A stretch of 33,637 nucleotides of DNA from Bacteroidales bacterium (GCA_017962925.1 JAGCUK010000052.1:1-33637), one strand, 5' to 3'. Counted from the stretch's first letter, positions 16,306 to 27,989 are shown. A program made the numbers and translations. Notes: generated by a model from the sequence alone, not told the origin.

Positions 16306-19260
16306 ATGAGACATTATAATTTGCTTGCCATTTCGGCAGCCGTGTTACTGTTTTTCACGCCCGCACGCGCGGGTGCGCAAGAGCCTGCAGCCTCCTTCCA
16401 GGATGCTGTAAACCTCTATCAGAGCGGCGTTTACGGGAAGGCAAGGACGATTTTCGAGTCGCTGGGGGATCCTATGTCCCGGGCTTACGCAGTGCTTTGC
16501 GCCATCAAGGCAGATGACGACGATTATGCACGCCTCTTCCGGGAATACAACGACGAATTCCCCGAGTCGGTGCTCGGCAACAGAATCAGGTATGAATATG
16601 CCTCCAGTCTTTTCGCAAAGGAAGACTATGCTTCCGCCGCCGCGATGTTCTCGCAGGTCAGCGAAAGCAGGCTCGAATCCTCGGATCTGCTGAATCTGAA
16701 TTTCCGCCGCGGATACTGTGCCTATGCTAACGGCCGTTACGATGATGCAGTTTATTATCTGCTTAAGGTCGAATCCGCACCCAAGAGCAGTCTGACTTCT
16801 CCTGCACGCTATCATCTGGGCTATATCGCCTACAATGGCGGGCAGTTCGACGTTGCCGAAAAGTGGTTCCGCCTCATCGAGCCGGACGAGCGTTTCCAGG
16901 CCTTGGCTCAGTACTATATACTTGAATGCCGCTTCAACAAGAAGGATTACGACTATATCATCGAGAATGGCCCCGCGCTGATGGAACAGGCTCCCGAGGA
17001 GCGCAAAACCAGGCTGGCGCGTATCGTTTCCGAGTCCTACCTCGTAAAAGGGGACAAGAACAAGGCCCTTGCATACTACATGCTGGAAGGGGATAAGGAA
17101 GGCCAGTCCCGTTCGGATCTCTACCATGCCGGCTCCGTGATGTATGCCGTGCAGGACTACAAGGGCGCAATCGAAAAGTTCTCGAAGATGGAGAACCGCA
17201 TCGACTCTCTCGGGCAGGTTGCCAACTACCAGCTGGCATATTCCTACATCCGCACCGGCAACAAGGTGGCTGCTTCCGATTCCTTCAAAGATGCATCCCA
17301 GGCTGGCTTCGATCCTAAGATTCAGGAGGATGCCTGGTTCAATTACGCAAAGCTGGTTTTCGACCTGAACTCGGATATGTCCGTTTTCGGCAGCTATCTG
17401 GAGCAGTATCCTCAGACCGAGCGCAGGGAGCAGATCTACAACTATCTGGCAATCGCAGCCTTGAATGCAAAGGATTATGCTGCCGCAATTGAGGCTTATT
17501 CCAATATTGAAGAACTGAGCGAGGAGCAGCTTGGCAACTATCTCAAGGCCAATTACCTCCGCGCGAGCCAACTGGCCGCCGGCGGCGCCTGGACCGATGC
17601 CGTGCCTTACTTCCGCTCCGCATCCTTCAATCTCCCCAAGAACGACCGTTACGCGCAGCTGGCCCGATACTGGCTTGCGGAATCCCTCTTCAACAGCGGC
17701 AACTATGCAGATGCAGCCGAGATCTACGAAGAACTTTACAACGTGTCCGCTCTTTATGGACGCAGCGAGGGAAAGATGCTCACCTACAATCTGGGCTATT
17801 CCTTCTACAATCAGACCAAGTATGAGTCCGCCGCCCGCTGGCTGGACCAGTATATCGCCAGCGGAGATCAGGAGGCCCGGAAGGATGCTCTCGTGCGCCG
17901 CGCCGACTGCGATTTCGCCCGCCACAACTACAAAGCGGCGGTTTCCTCCTATCAGAAGGTGCTGGACACCTACTACGATGTGAATGACATCTATCCTTAC
18001 TACCAGCAGGCAATTGCCTACGGGCTCTTCGGAAAGAAGAAAGAGAAGGTGGATGTGCTTTCCCGCGTAACCAAAGCTTCCGCCGATACTCCCATGTATT
18101 CCGAGGCGATGTATGAGCTCGGCCGTGCGTACATGGAGAACGAGGATAACCAGCAGGCAGTGAAGACCTTCGGTACCCTGCAGACCACTACTTCGGATGT
18201 GACCTACTCCGCCCGAGCCCTGATCGGCAGCGGCATGGCATACCGCAACATGAAGGATTACGAGCATGCGCTCGCGAACTATAAGCAGGTGGTGGATCTC
18301 CTGCCTCAGAGCGAATACGCCGAGGAGGCCCTGATGGCCATCAATTCCATCTACCAGACCACCAACGAACCCGAGAAGTTCCTGGACTATATGCAGTCCC
18401 GCAATCTCTCTGTCGGCAAGACCCCGAAGGAGCGGGAGAACATCTTCTTCAACACCGCCGAGCAGATTTATCTCTCCGGTGGATATGATCGCGCCGTCAC
18501 ATCCTTCCAGAAGTATCTGAAGGATTATCCCGAGGGAGAGAAGAGGGGAGATGCATGGTTCTACCTTGCAGACTCCTACCGCTGCCTCTCCGACAAGGAG
18601 AAGGCCTGCGCGGCATTCAAACTTTCGGTTGCAGATCTGAAGGAAGGTTCCTTCGCGGAGACATCCGCCTACAACTATGCAAAGCTCTCCTACGAGATGC
18701 AGCATTACACCGATGCATACGAGGGCTTCTGCATGCTTCAGGACATCGCCAAGATGGAAGAGAACAAATCCGCCGCAAGGCTCGGCAAGATGCGTTCCGC
18801 CTATCAGGCACACAACTACGACGATGCCATCGCCGCCGCCAGGGATCTCATCTCCAACAGCCCTTCGCCCGCAGAGCAGAGGGAGGGATGGTTCACCGAG
18901 GCCAAATCGCTGCTGGCTACCAGCCGCCGCGACGAGGCATATCTCTTCTTCCGCAAGCTCGCCGAACAGCAGCCTTCTACCCCGGAGGGCGCCGAATCCT
19001 ACTATATGGTGGTGCGCGACCTCTGCGATTCCGGAGAATTCGCTAAGCTTGAAGACAAGGTCTATGAATTCGCATCCAAGTGCGGAGATCAGTCCTACTG
19101 GCTCGCCAAGTGCTATATAGTGCTCGGCGACGGCTTCCGCGAGCAAGGCAAGACCGCCCAGGCCAAGGCCACATGGGAGAGCATACGCGATGGCTACACT
19201 CCTTATGAGGAGGGAGACGACATCATCGAAACCGTTAACCAGAGAATTGCCGCCTTATGA
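16306..19260 (+). CDS. Secreted tetratricopeptide-repeat protein
   Basis: A 984-residue exported protein. Residues 1-25 are a signal peptide (LLAISAAVLLFFTPARAGAQ). Almost all the rest is TPR-like helical pairs with repeated AxxxYxxA patterns, such as YDDAVYYLLKVE, YADAAEIYEELY and YEHALANYKQVV, giving a long superhelix suited to binding other proteins in the periplasm. There is no catalytic motif. Its last four bases overlap the next gene, a predicted outer-membrane barrel, so the two probably form one complex at the outer membrane, perhaps a scaffold or assembly factor. The pair is found in Bacteroidales but I know of no assigned role. Several Tyr-rich repeats resemble Bacteroidota YfgC/BamD-type TPRs only in general form. 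Confidence 0.82.
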   Translation: MRHYNLLAISAAVLLFFTPARAGAQEPAASFQDAVNLYQSGVYGKARTIFESLGDPMSRAYAVLCAIKADDDDYARLFREYNDEFPESVLGNRIRYEYASSLFAKEDYASAAAMFSQVSESRLESSDLLNLNFRRGYCAYANGRYDDAVYYLLKVESAPKSSLTSPARYHLGYIAYNGGQFDVAEKWFRLIEPDERFQALAQYYILECRFNKKDYDYIIENGPALMEQAPEERKTRLARIVSESYLVKGDKNKALAYYMLEGDKEGQSRSDLYHAGSVMYAVQDYKGAIEKFSKMENRIDSLGQVANYQLAYSYIRTGNKVAASDSFKDASQAGFDPKIQEDAWFNYAKLVFDLNSDMSVFGSYLEQYPQTERREQIYNYLAIAALNAKDYAAAIEAYSNIEELSEEQLGNYLKANYLRASQLAAGGAWTDAVPYFRSASFNLPKNDRYAQLARYWLAESLFNSGNYADAAEIYEELYNVSALYGRSEGKMLTYNLGYSFYNQTKYESAARWLDQYIASGDQEARKDALVRRADCDFARHNYKAAVSSYQKVLDTYYDVNDIYPYYQQAIAYGLFGKKKEKVDVLSRVTKASADTPMYSEAMYELGRAYMENEDNQQAVKTFGTLQTTTSDVTYSARALIGSGMAYRNMKDYEHALANYKQVVDLLPQSEYAEEALMAINSIYQTTNEPEKFLDYMQSRNLSVGKTPKERENIFFNTAEQIYLSGGYDRAVTSFQKYLKDYPEGEKRGDAWFYLADSYRCLSDKEKACAAFKLSVADLKEGSFAETSAYNYAKLSYEMQHYTDAYEGFCMLQDIAKMEENKSAARLGKMRSAYQAHNYDDAIAAARDLISNSPSPAEQREGWFTEAKSLLATSRRDEAYLFFRKLAEQQPSTPEGAESYYMVVRDLCDSGEFAKLEDKVYEFASKCGDQSYWLAKCYIVLGDGFREQGKTAQAKATWESIRDGYTPYEEGDDIIETVNQRIAAL

Positions 19261-20846
19261 AACATATAGCATTATTCCTTTCAGCAGCCGCGTTGCTTCT
19301 GGCCGGCACAGCAGTCGCTCAGAACCTGAACCCTCAGGTGCAGGTTACCACTGACTATAAAGCGGACCTGGGTAAATCTGGCAAGCAGTCCGTTCCCCTG
19401 GAGGTTCCGGATTCGCTGAACAGCTTCCGCACGTCCGTAAGTTATAACGTGTTTGCTACGCCTTACAAGGGCTCCTATGAGTTCGTTCCTTACGAGATCA
19501 GCGTGACGCCCCAGAAACCGGCATCGGAGAGCAGCGTGCTTTATCTTAAGGCAGGAGCCGGGTACAGCTTCCATCCTGAGCTGACCGTGATCTGGAATCC
19601 CCTTCAGGAGGTCAAGAAGCATTCCCTCAGCGTTTTCGAGCGTGCCGCCGGATATGTGGGTAAGTATGCATCGCTGGATGCACGTCCGGATTATTCAGGG
19701 CATGACCTCTCGGAAACTGTAGGCATCGAAGGCCGCTGGTTCCACGATGCGTTCACTCTCGGCTATGGCCTGGATTATCAGGGGATTTACACCGGGGACT
19801 TCGCCGGTAACATCAACTTCAACGATTTCACCCTCAGGAGCAGTCTCCGTTCGAACGCTGATGCTAAGATAGTTTACAATCTGGATCTGGAAGTCAATCA
19901 GGCATTCGACAGGCAGGTTTCTCAGACCGGCGTGCGTGCCGAAGGTGGATTCTTTCCCAATTGGGTGCTGCCCTTCGAATTGCGCCTGGATTTCAGCATC
20001 GATTCAGACTTCTACGAGAACGGAGGCTTCGATAATATATTCGTGGCTCAGGTATCTCCCAAGGCACTGTTCGACTGGTCCATCGTCCGGCTTTCCGCTG
20101 GCGTGACCATCAGCCCCGCCAGTGATATCCAGTGGATCTATCCCGATGTGAATATAACGGCCGACCTTCTGGATGGCAATCTTCAGGCTTACGCCTTTGC
20201 CAAAGGCGGCAAGTTCGCAAAGAGCTATACCGATCTGAAATTTGCGGACCATTGGTTCAACGCAAGTTACACGAATGTGCTGAAGCCTACCCTGGAGCGC
20301 CTGAATTGCGGTCTCGGGTTCCGTGGCATCGCACTCAAGTACTTCCAGTACGATATCCGCGGCGGCTGGGCTTCGTATTCCGATGCTCCCATGCGTTCCT
20401 ACACCGTGGATGCAGCAGATGCGACTTTGCGCAACTGTGGAATCGCATACGCAGATTACAACACATGGTTTGCGGATGCAGACGCGCACTATAAGTCTTC
20501 CAGGCTGATTGTGGATGCGCTCCTGCATTACAGGCACACCAACATCGCCCCCAATGGAACATACCTCGACCTGCCTGAATTCGCAGGCCGCATAGACATA
20601 ATGTATAACTGGAACTCCCGCATCTTCGCCGGCATCAATTGCACCGGCCAGACGGTGCAGGCTGCTTCCACCGATCCCGTGCCCGGTTTCATCGACCTCG
20701 GGTTGAAAGGGGAGTACCTCTTCAACAAGCGCTTCGGCGCCTGGGCAAATGTCGGAAACCTGCTGAACAGCAAGATAACGCTCTCGCCTCTGCACATGCA
20801 GAAAGGCATTTACGTCACTGCCGGTATCAGCCTGAATTTGAGATAA
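19257..20846 (+). CDS. Predicted outer-membrane beta-barrel protein
   Basis: A 529-residue exported protein with a clear signal peptide (residues 1-21, LFLSAAALLLAGTAVAQ). The mature part is rich in alternating polar/aromatic strands and turns (DFTLRSSLRSNADAKIVYNL, then LRLDFSIDSDFYE), and the C-terminal part resembles the barrel of TonB-dependent receptors (FNKRFGAWANVGNLLNSK), but no plug domain or TonB box is present. The last residue is Arg and not the usual aromatic. It is translationally coupled (four-base overlap) to the TPR protein and lies 26 bases before gyrB. The substrate or function is unknown; a channel or anchor for the TPR partner is an inference. Confidence 0.72.
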   Translation: MKHIALFLSAAALLLAGTAVAQNLNPQVQVTTDYKADLGKSGKQSVPLEVPDSLNSFRTSVSYNVFATPYKGSYEFVPYEISVTPQKPASESSVLYLKAGAGYSFHPELTVIWNPLQEVKKHSLSVFERAAGYVGKYASLDARPDYSGHDLSETVGIEGRWFHDAFTLGYGLDYQGIYTGDFAGNINFNDFTLRSSLRSNADAKIVYNLDLEVNQAFDRQVSQTGVRAEGGFFPNWVLPFELRLDFSIDSDFYENGGFDNIFVAQVSPKALFDWSIVRLSAGVTISPASDIQWIYPDVNITADLLDGNLQAYAFAKGGKFAKSYTDLKFADHWFNASYTNVLKPTLERLNCGLGFRGIALKYFQYDIRGGWASYSDAPMRSYTVDAADATLRNCGIAYADYNTWFADADAHYKSSRLIVDALLHYRHTNIAPNGTYLDLPEFAGRIDIMYNWNSRIFAGINCTGQTVQAASTDPVPGFIDLGLKGEYLFNKRFGAWANVGNLLNSKITLSPLHMQKGIYVTAGISLNLR

Positions 20847-20860
20847 TAAAAACTAGATAA

Positions 20861-22888
<2,028 letters not shown>

Positions 22889-22902
22889 ACCAATACACGA
22901 CT

Positions 22903-24165
22903 ATGTTAGACATTTTCGATCGCATTAACCGCGATTCCGGCGGCCCTATCGGCCAGTATTTCGAACAGGGCTTCGGCTATTACATGTATCCCCGCCTCGA
23001 AGGCGAGCTTGGTCCTCACATGATCTTCAACGGCATTCCCGTGCTGAACTGGAGCCTTAACAACTACCTCGGCCTGGCAAACCACCCCGAGGTGCGTAAA
23101 GCAGATGCACAGGCTGCCGCTGACTGGGGTCTCGCATATCCCATGGGCGCCCGCATGATGTCCGGCCACACCCGCTATCATGAGGCACTGGAGAAGAAAT
23201 TCGCCGAGTTCGAGAAGAAAGAGGATGCTTTCCTTTTCAACTTCGGTTATCAGGGAATAGTCTCCACCATCGACGCTCTGCTTTCCCGCCACGATGTAGT
23301 GGTTTATGATGCAGAGTGCCATGCCTGCCTGCTGGAAGGTATCCGCCTCCACATCGGCAGCAAATACAAATATCGCCATAACAACATGGTCGATTGCGAC
23401 AAGATCCTCACCCGTGCATGCGCCGAGGCAGAAGAGAACGGCGGCGGCGTGCTGCTGATCACCGAAGGCGTTTACGGCATGACCGGCGCCCTCGGCAAAC
23501 TGGACGAGATTGTCGCTCTCAAGAAGAAGCATAAATTCCGCATCCTGATTGACGATGCCCACGGCTTCGGCCTCCTTGGCCCTCACGGCCGCGGCACTTC
23601 CGAGCACTTCGGTGTGATGGATGATATCGACCTCTACATCGGTGCCTTCGCCAAGAGTATGGCCAGCATAGGCGGCTTCGTGGCAGGCCCTCACAGCATC
23701 ATCAACTACCTGCGCGCCAACATGCGCTCCCAGATGTACGCGAAGAGCCTTCCCATGCCTCTGGTCATCGGCAACATGAAGCGTATGGAGATCATCGATT
23801 CTCCCGAGGGAGATGAGCTCCGCAAGAAGTGCTGGGCCATCACCCACGCCATTCAGGACGGCTTCAAGAAGGAAGGATTCGATATCGGCGAGGCAGAGGC
23901 GTGCGTGACTCCCGTGCATATCAAGGGCGGTATCGCCCAGGCCACCAAGATGGCAAAGGATCTGCGCGAGAACTATAAGATATTCTGCTCCATGGTCATC
24001 TATCCCGTTATCCCTAAGGGCATGATTATCTTCCGTATCGTCTGCACCGCAGCCCATACCATGGAGGATGTAGAATACACGCTGAAGGTCTTCAAGGAGA
24101 TCAAGGCAAAGCTGGATGCAGGCCTCTACGACGGCGATGATATTGCCGCAATGACTGTCAAATAA
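22903..24165 (+). CDS. Alpha-oxoamine synthase: serine palmitoyltransferase or cysteate acyltransferase
   Basis: PLP enzyme joining an acyl thioester to an amino acid with loss of CO2, the committed step to a long-chain base. Of 420 residues, the PLP lysine is Lys251 (AFAKSMASIGGF), with the ring-stacking His140 (DAECHACLLEGIR) and Asp217/His220 in IDDAHG. NNYLGLANHPEV (53-64) and MGARMMSGHT (81-90) are AOS landmarks. The sequence differs clearly from the 394-residue Bacteroides Spt as I remember it, and is closer to the long form found in Flavobacteria, which includes enzymes acting on cysteate to give the sulfonolipid capnine. Serine or cysteate therefore remains open. Its stop overlaps the SDR start (TAATG), coupling the two steps. 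Confidence 0.85.
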   Translation: MLDIFDRINRDSGGPIGQYFEQGFGYYMYPRLEGELGPHMIFNGIPVLNWSLNNYLGLANHPEVRKADAQAAADWGLAYPMGARMMSGHTRYHEALEKKFAEFEKKEDAFLFNFGYQGIVSTIDALLSRHDVVVYDAECHACLLEGIRLHIGSKYKYRHNNMVDCDKILTRACAEAEENGGGVLLITEGVYGMTGALGKLDEIVALKKKHKFRILIDDAHGFGLLGPHGRGTSEHFGVMDDIDLYIGAFAKSMASIGGFVAGPHSIINYLRANMRSQMYAKSLPMPLVIGNMKRMEIIDSPEGDELRKKCWAITHAIQDGFKKEGFDIGEAEACVTPVHIKGGIAQATKMAKDLRENYKIFCSMVIYPVIPKGMIIFRIVCTAAHTMEDVEYTLKVFKEIKAKLDAGLYDGDDIAAMTVK

Positions 24166-24977
24166 TGGAGTATTTCAAAGATAAAGTTATAATCGTCACC
24201 GGAGCCAGTTCCGGAATCGGACTGGCTTCGGCACGGTTGTTCGGCAGCCTCGGCGCCAAGGTGGTGATGGCAGCGCGCAGGTTGGACAAACTCATGGAAC
24301 TAGCCCCTTCGGTGGCGGATGAAGACCATGTCCTCTGCGTGAAATGCGACGTCTCCTCCGAAGAAGACTGCAAGGCGCTGGTGGAAGCTGCAGTAGAACG
24401 CTTCGGCGGCCTCGACATCCTCGTAAACAATGCGGGGCTTTCGATGCGCGCGATGTTCAAGGACCTGGACCTCAAGGTGATACATTCGCTCATGGATGTC
24501 AACTTCTGGGGGACGGTGAACTGCACCAAGTACGCCCTTCCTTATCTGCTTGAACGCAAGGGGCAGGTCGTTGGCGTCATCAGTATCGCCGGCTATTCCG
24601 CACTTCCCGCCCGCACCGGGTACTCATCCTCCAAATACGCCATCAGAGGCTTCCTGGACACTATCCGCATAGAGCATCTGAAAGACGGGCTCAACGTGCT
24701 GGTGTTCGCTCCCGGGTACACCTCCTCGAACGTGCGTAACGCTGCCTTGACGGCAGATGGCTCCGCGCAGGGGGAGACTCCTCTGGACGAAGGAAAACTC
24801 ATGAGCGCGGAAAAATGCGCAAAGCACCTGGCAAAGGCCCTCCGCAAGCGCAAATCCGAATGCATACTCACTGGTCTCGGTAAGGCTACAGTGCTGGCAC
24901 ACAGGCTGTTCCCTCGCCTCACCGATAAACTCACCTATAAATTCATAGCAAGAGAAGCCAACAGTCCCTTCAAATGA
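24165..24977 (+). CDS. Short-chain dehydrogenase, probable 3-keto long-chain-base reductase
   Basis: A 270-residue classical SDR using NAD(P)H. It shows TGASSGIG (cofactor loop), an NNAG motif, a catalytic Ser in SIAGYSA and the YSSSK active-site pair. It is coupled by a one-base overlap to the oxoamine synthase, whose product is a 3-keto base, so reduction of 3-ketosphinganine (or 3-dehydrocapnine) is the natural assignment. No signal peptide is visible; the C-terminal LTYKFIAREANS is compatible with a membrane-associated reductase of the KDSR group. Other ketoacyl substrates are possible. Its stop overlaps the HD-phosphodiesterase gene by four bases. Confidence 0.8.
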   Translation: MEYFKDKVIIVTGASSGIGLASARLFGSLGAKVVMAARRLDKLMELAPSVADEDHVLCVKCDVSSEEDCKALVEAAVERFGGLDILVNNAGLSMRAMFKDLDLKVIHSLMDVNFWGTVNCTKYALPYLLERKGQVVGVISIAGYSALPARTGYSSSKYAIRGFLDTIRIEHLKDGLNVLVFAPGYTSSNVRNAALTADGSAQGETPLDEGKLMSAEKCAKHLAKALRKRKSECILTGLGKATVLAHRLFPRLTDKLTYKFIAREANSPFK

Positions 24978-26998
24978 AAAAGTTCATCCCGCTGCTACTC
25001 GTATTTGCCGTAATCCTCCTGGTGCTGCCCCGCAGTGCCAAGATGAGCTATGACTATAAGAAAGGCGCTCCCTGGAAACATGAAACTCTTGTTGCCAGAT
25101 GTGCTTTCCCCATTCTCAAGACTGAAGACGAGCTCATGGAGGAAAGGCGCCTGGCGGCGGAAGTCTCCGTGCCCTACTATAAGTATCAGGAGGATGTGGT
25201 GTATCGCAACATCACCTCCGCCGAGGCACTTGATCTCGGCGAGAATTCTTCCCTCCGCCCTGCGATTGTAGAGGCTCTGGAGGATATTTATGAAAGGGGA
25301 GTAGTCGGAGATGACGGCATAGTTGGATCTTCCGATATCATCTATGTCCAGAGGGATAAACGTGCTGCCGCGAGGCCCGCAGGAGAGGTGCTCAGGCTGG
25401 CGGATGCGCGTGAGGCTTTGCTTGCCACGCTTGCCGCTGATTTCCCCGATGTAAGGGTGGATTCCTTGCTCAAGGGCGTTTCTGCAACGGATCTGGTTGT
25501 TCCCAACCTGGTTTACGACCGTGTTGCCAGCGAGCAGCTCAGTGCCGAGGCGAGCCTCTCCGTGTCCCCGACTTCAGGTTATGTGAGTCAGGGGCAGTTG
25601 ATTGTGTCGAGAGATGAGATAGTCACCGCGGAAATCGCGCAGATGATCTACTCCTACGAGAAAGAATACAATGCCAATTTGGGCTCCTCTACGCCCGGTT
25701 TGCTGTTCTGGCTCGGGAACGGAGTTATTGCGCTGCTGCTTGTGACTTTCCTCTTCTTCGCTATCCGCCTGGTCAATCCTACGGTATTCAACGACAGTGG
25801 AAAATATCTTTATCTTACTCTGATCTTCACCGTCTTCACGGTGCTGGCCATAGTGATTCCACGCACGCATCCGGAATACCTCTGCGCGATTCCTTTTGTG
25901 CTCTGTGCACTGCTGCTGGAGGCATTCTTCGACGACCGTCTGGTGGCGATGGCATATTGCATCTCCATACTCCCGCTGCTGTTGTTTGCAGAGAGCGGCC
26001 GGATGGTCTATACCATGTTCGTGGCCGGTGGAGTCATCTCCATGATCACCTTCAAGCACTTGAACAAGGGCTGGAGGCAGTTCGTGAATGCCTTTATCAC
26101 CTTCCTGGTGCTGTTCGTGGTCTTCCTTGGCTTCCGCCTGACGGATCTGACCGGAGGCAATATCCTGAGGATGGCGTGGCTGCTGTTCTTCTCGGCATTC
26201 CTCTGCGTTGCAGGTTATCCGCTGTCCTATCTCTTCGAGAAAATATTCAATCTCGTATCCGTTTACAGGCTGAATGAGCTCTGCGACACCTCCAGCAAAC
26301 TCCTGAGGGAGCTGGAGCAGAAGGCCCCGGGCACCTTCCAGCATTCGCTGCAGGTGATGAATATGGCAGATGCAGTGGCAGGTGCAGTGGGTGCAAATGT
26401 GCAGCTGGTGCGTGCCGGTGCGCTCTATCATGATATCGGAAAGATGCTGAATCCCATGTGCTTCGTGGAGAATGAGTCCATGCTGCTGGCAGATGGTATG
26501 CAGCGCTATCATGAGGATTTATCGCCCATTCAGAGCGCCCAGGACATCATCAAGCATATCACCGATGGCGATGAGCTGGCGCAGAAGCACAGGCTTCCCA
26601 ATGTCATCCGCGGATTCATCCTCTCTCATCATGGAACCACGGTGGTGAGTTACTTTTACGACCGATTCCTGAAGGCCGGCGGCTCACCCGCGGAGAAGGG
26701 AGAATTTACATATCCCGGCATTAAGCCGGTCACCCGGGAACAGACCATACTCATGCTGTGCGACAGCGTGGAGGCTGCATCCCGTTCGCTTAAGGAATAT
26801 ACTCCGGAGGCATTCGATGCCTTCGTAGAGAGCATTGTCGACGGCAAGATGGAAGAAGGCCAGTTCGAGGATGCTGAAATCAGCGTGAAGGACCTTGGCA
26901 TTGTCAAGGCTTCGCTCAAGAATTATCTCGCCCAGATGTATCACGGGCGAATCGCATATCCGAAACGTAAAAACAAATTAATTGATATACTGAAATGA
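24974..26998 (+). CDS. 7TM-HD phosphohydrolase, PgpH-like c-di-AMP phosphodiesterase candidate
   Basis: A 674-residue membrane protein: an N-terminal anchor (4-20), an extracytoplasmic domain of about 225 residues like the 7TMR-HDED fold, a block of about seven membrane helices (roughly 247-450), and a cytoplasmic HD domain. The metal-binding pattern is intact: His457 (FQHSLQV), His486-Asp487 (YHDIGK), His552-His553 (LSHHGT) and the late CDSVEAASR. PgpH proteins of this layout hydrolyse c-di-AMP to pApA in Firmicutes, and the same architecture is widespread in Bacteroidota. c-di-AMP commonly controls K+ and osmolyte transport, and a TrkH-like gene lies 15 kb upstream, but no sequence link joins them. 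It overlaps both neighbouring genes by four bases. Confidence 0.85.
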   Translation: MKKFIPLLLVFAVILLVLPRSAKMSYDYKKGAPWKHETLVARCAFPILKTEDELMEERRLAAEVSVPYYKYQEDVVYRNITSAEALDLGENSSLRPAIVEALEDIYERGVVGDDGIVGSSDIIYVQRDKRAAARPAGEVLRLADAREALLATLAADFPDVRVDSLLKGVSATDLVVPNLVYDRVASEQLSAEASLSVSPTSGYVSQGQLIVSRDEIVTAEIAQMIYSYEKEYNANLGSSTPGLLFWLGNGVIALLLVTFLFFAIRLVNPTVFNDSGKYLYLTLIFTVFTVLAIVIPRTHPEYLCAIPFVLCALLLEAFFDDRLVAMAYCISILPLLLFAESGRMVYTMFVAGGVISMITFKHLNKGWRQFVNAFITFLVLFVVFLGFRLTDLTGGNILRMAWLLFFSAFLCVAGYPLSYLFEKIFNLVSVYRLNELCDTSSKLLRELEQKAPGTFQHSLQVMNMADAVAGAVGANVQLVRAGALYHDIGKMLNPMCFVENESMLLADGMQRYHEDLSPIQSAQDIIKHITDGDELAQKHRLPNVIRGFILSHHGTTVVSYFYDRFLKAGGSPAEKGEFTYPGIKPVTREQTILMLCDSVEAASRSLKEYTPEAFDAFVESIVDGKMEEGQFEDAEISVKDLGIVKASLKNYLAQMYHGRIAYPKRKNKLIDILK

Positions 26999-27987
26999 AA
27001 TTAGAAAAGAAACAAGTCGATGCTCTTAACATCGAGCTTACCCTGAATATCGAGCAGGGAGATTATGCAGAGATTGAAAAGAAGAAACTGGCCCAGCGCC
27101 GCAAGACTGCGGATTTCAAGGGTTTCCGCAAGGGAATGGTGCCCGAGAGTCTCGTGCGCCGCGTATATGGCGACCAGATTCTTGCAGAGTCCGTCAACGA
27201 AGTGATTTCGAAGGGGCTCCAGGATTTTATCGATGAGAATAAGCTGAACGTGCTCGGCGAGCCTCTCGGCAGCGAGAATCAGCCCGAGGTGGAATGGAAG
27301 GACGGCAACGACTTCAAGTTTGTCTTCGATATCGCCACTTATCCCGATTTCGAAGTGTCCGCCGGCAAGGAAGATACTGTGAACAAGTATACCATCAGCG
27401 TTACTGCCAAAGAGAAGGCAGATATGCTGAAGAACCTCAAGAAGTACTACGAGGACAAGAAAGAAGAGAAGTCCGACGAGGATATCCAGAAGGAACTGGA
27501 TGCCCGCCTGGAGTCTGAGTATGCCCAGCAGGCTGAGTGGAGGTTGACCAAGGATGTCCGCGACTACTTCGTGGAGAAGATCAAGTTCGATCTTCCTGAG
27601 GCATTCATGAAGCGCTGGCTCTTCGAGGCCAACGGCGGCAAGGTGAGCAAGGAAGATATCGAGAAGGATTTCGAGGGATTCCTCGCAGATTTCCGCTGGC
27701 AGCTGATCCGCAGCGCCTTCATGCGCAAGTATGACTTCAAGGTCGAGCAGAAGGACATTCAGGACGCCGCAGTCGGCTTTGTGCACTATCAGTACGCCAT
27801 GTACGGCATGCCCAACGTTCCCGAAGAGATCGTCAAGGAGGCCGTGCAGAATATGATGGGGGACCGCAAGCAGATCGACCGCCTCGTGGAGCAGGTGGAA
27901 GACAGTAAGGTCTTCGGCAAACTCAAGGAAGAAATCACCATCAAGGCCAAGAAGATCACATCGGAGAAATTCCGCGAACTTAAATAA
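26995..27987 (+). CDS. tig: Trigger factor without PPIase domain
   Basis: Ribosome-associated chaperone that meets nascent chains. The N-terminal ribosome-binding domain is complete, with the signature GFRKGMVPESLVRRVYG (43-59). The C-terminal chaperone domain is recognisable by DLPEAFMKRWLF (199-210), FRWQLIRSAFMRKYDFKVEQKDI and MYGMPNVPEEIV. The protein has 330 residues against about 430-450 in typical relatives. The missing piece is exactly the FKBP-type prolyl isomerase domain between them: after DTVNKYTISVT (127-137) a charged, probably coiled-coil stretch (EDKKEEKSDEDIQKELDARL) leads straight into the chaperone arm. The gene overlaps the HD phosphodiesterase stop by four bases and precedes clpP by two, the usual tig-clpP-clpX order. 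Confidence 0.88.
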   Translation: MKLEKKQVDALNIELTLNIEQGDYAEIEKKKLAQRRKTADFKGFRKGMVPESLVRRVYGDQILAESVNEVISKGLQDFIDENKLNVLGEPLGSENQPEVEWKDGNDFKFVFDIATYPDFEVSAGKEDTVNKYTISVTAKEKADMLKNLKKYYEDKKEEKSDEDIQKELDARLESEYAQQAEWRLTKDVRDYFVEKIKFDLPEAFMKRWLFEANGGKVSKEDIEKDFEGFLADFRWQLIRSAFMRKYDFKVEQKDIQDAAVGFVHYQYAMYGMPNVPEEIVKEAVQNMMGDRKQIDRLVEQVEDSKVFGKLKEEITIKAKKITSEKFRELK

Positions 27988-27989
27988 TT

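Noticed and set aside
16345-19146. Very long minus-strand open frame (933 codons) opposite the TPR gene
   Set aside because: This is a codon-bias shadow of the TPR protein, which has a signal peptide and clear repeats.
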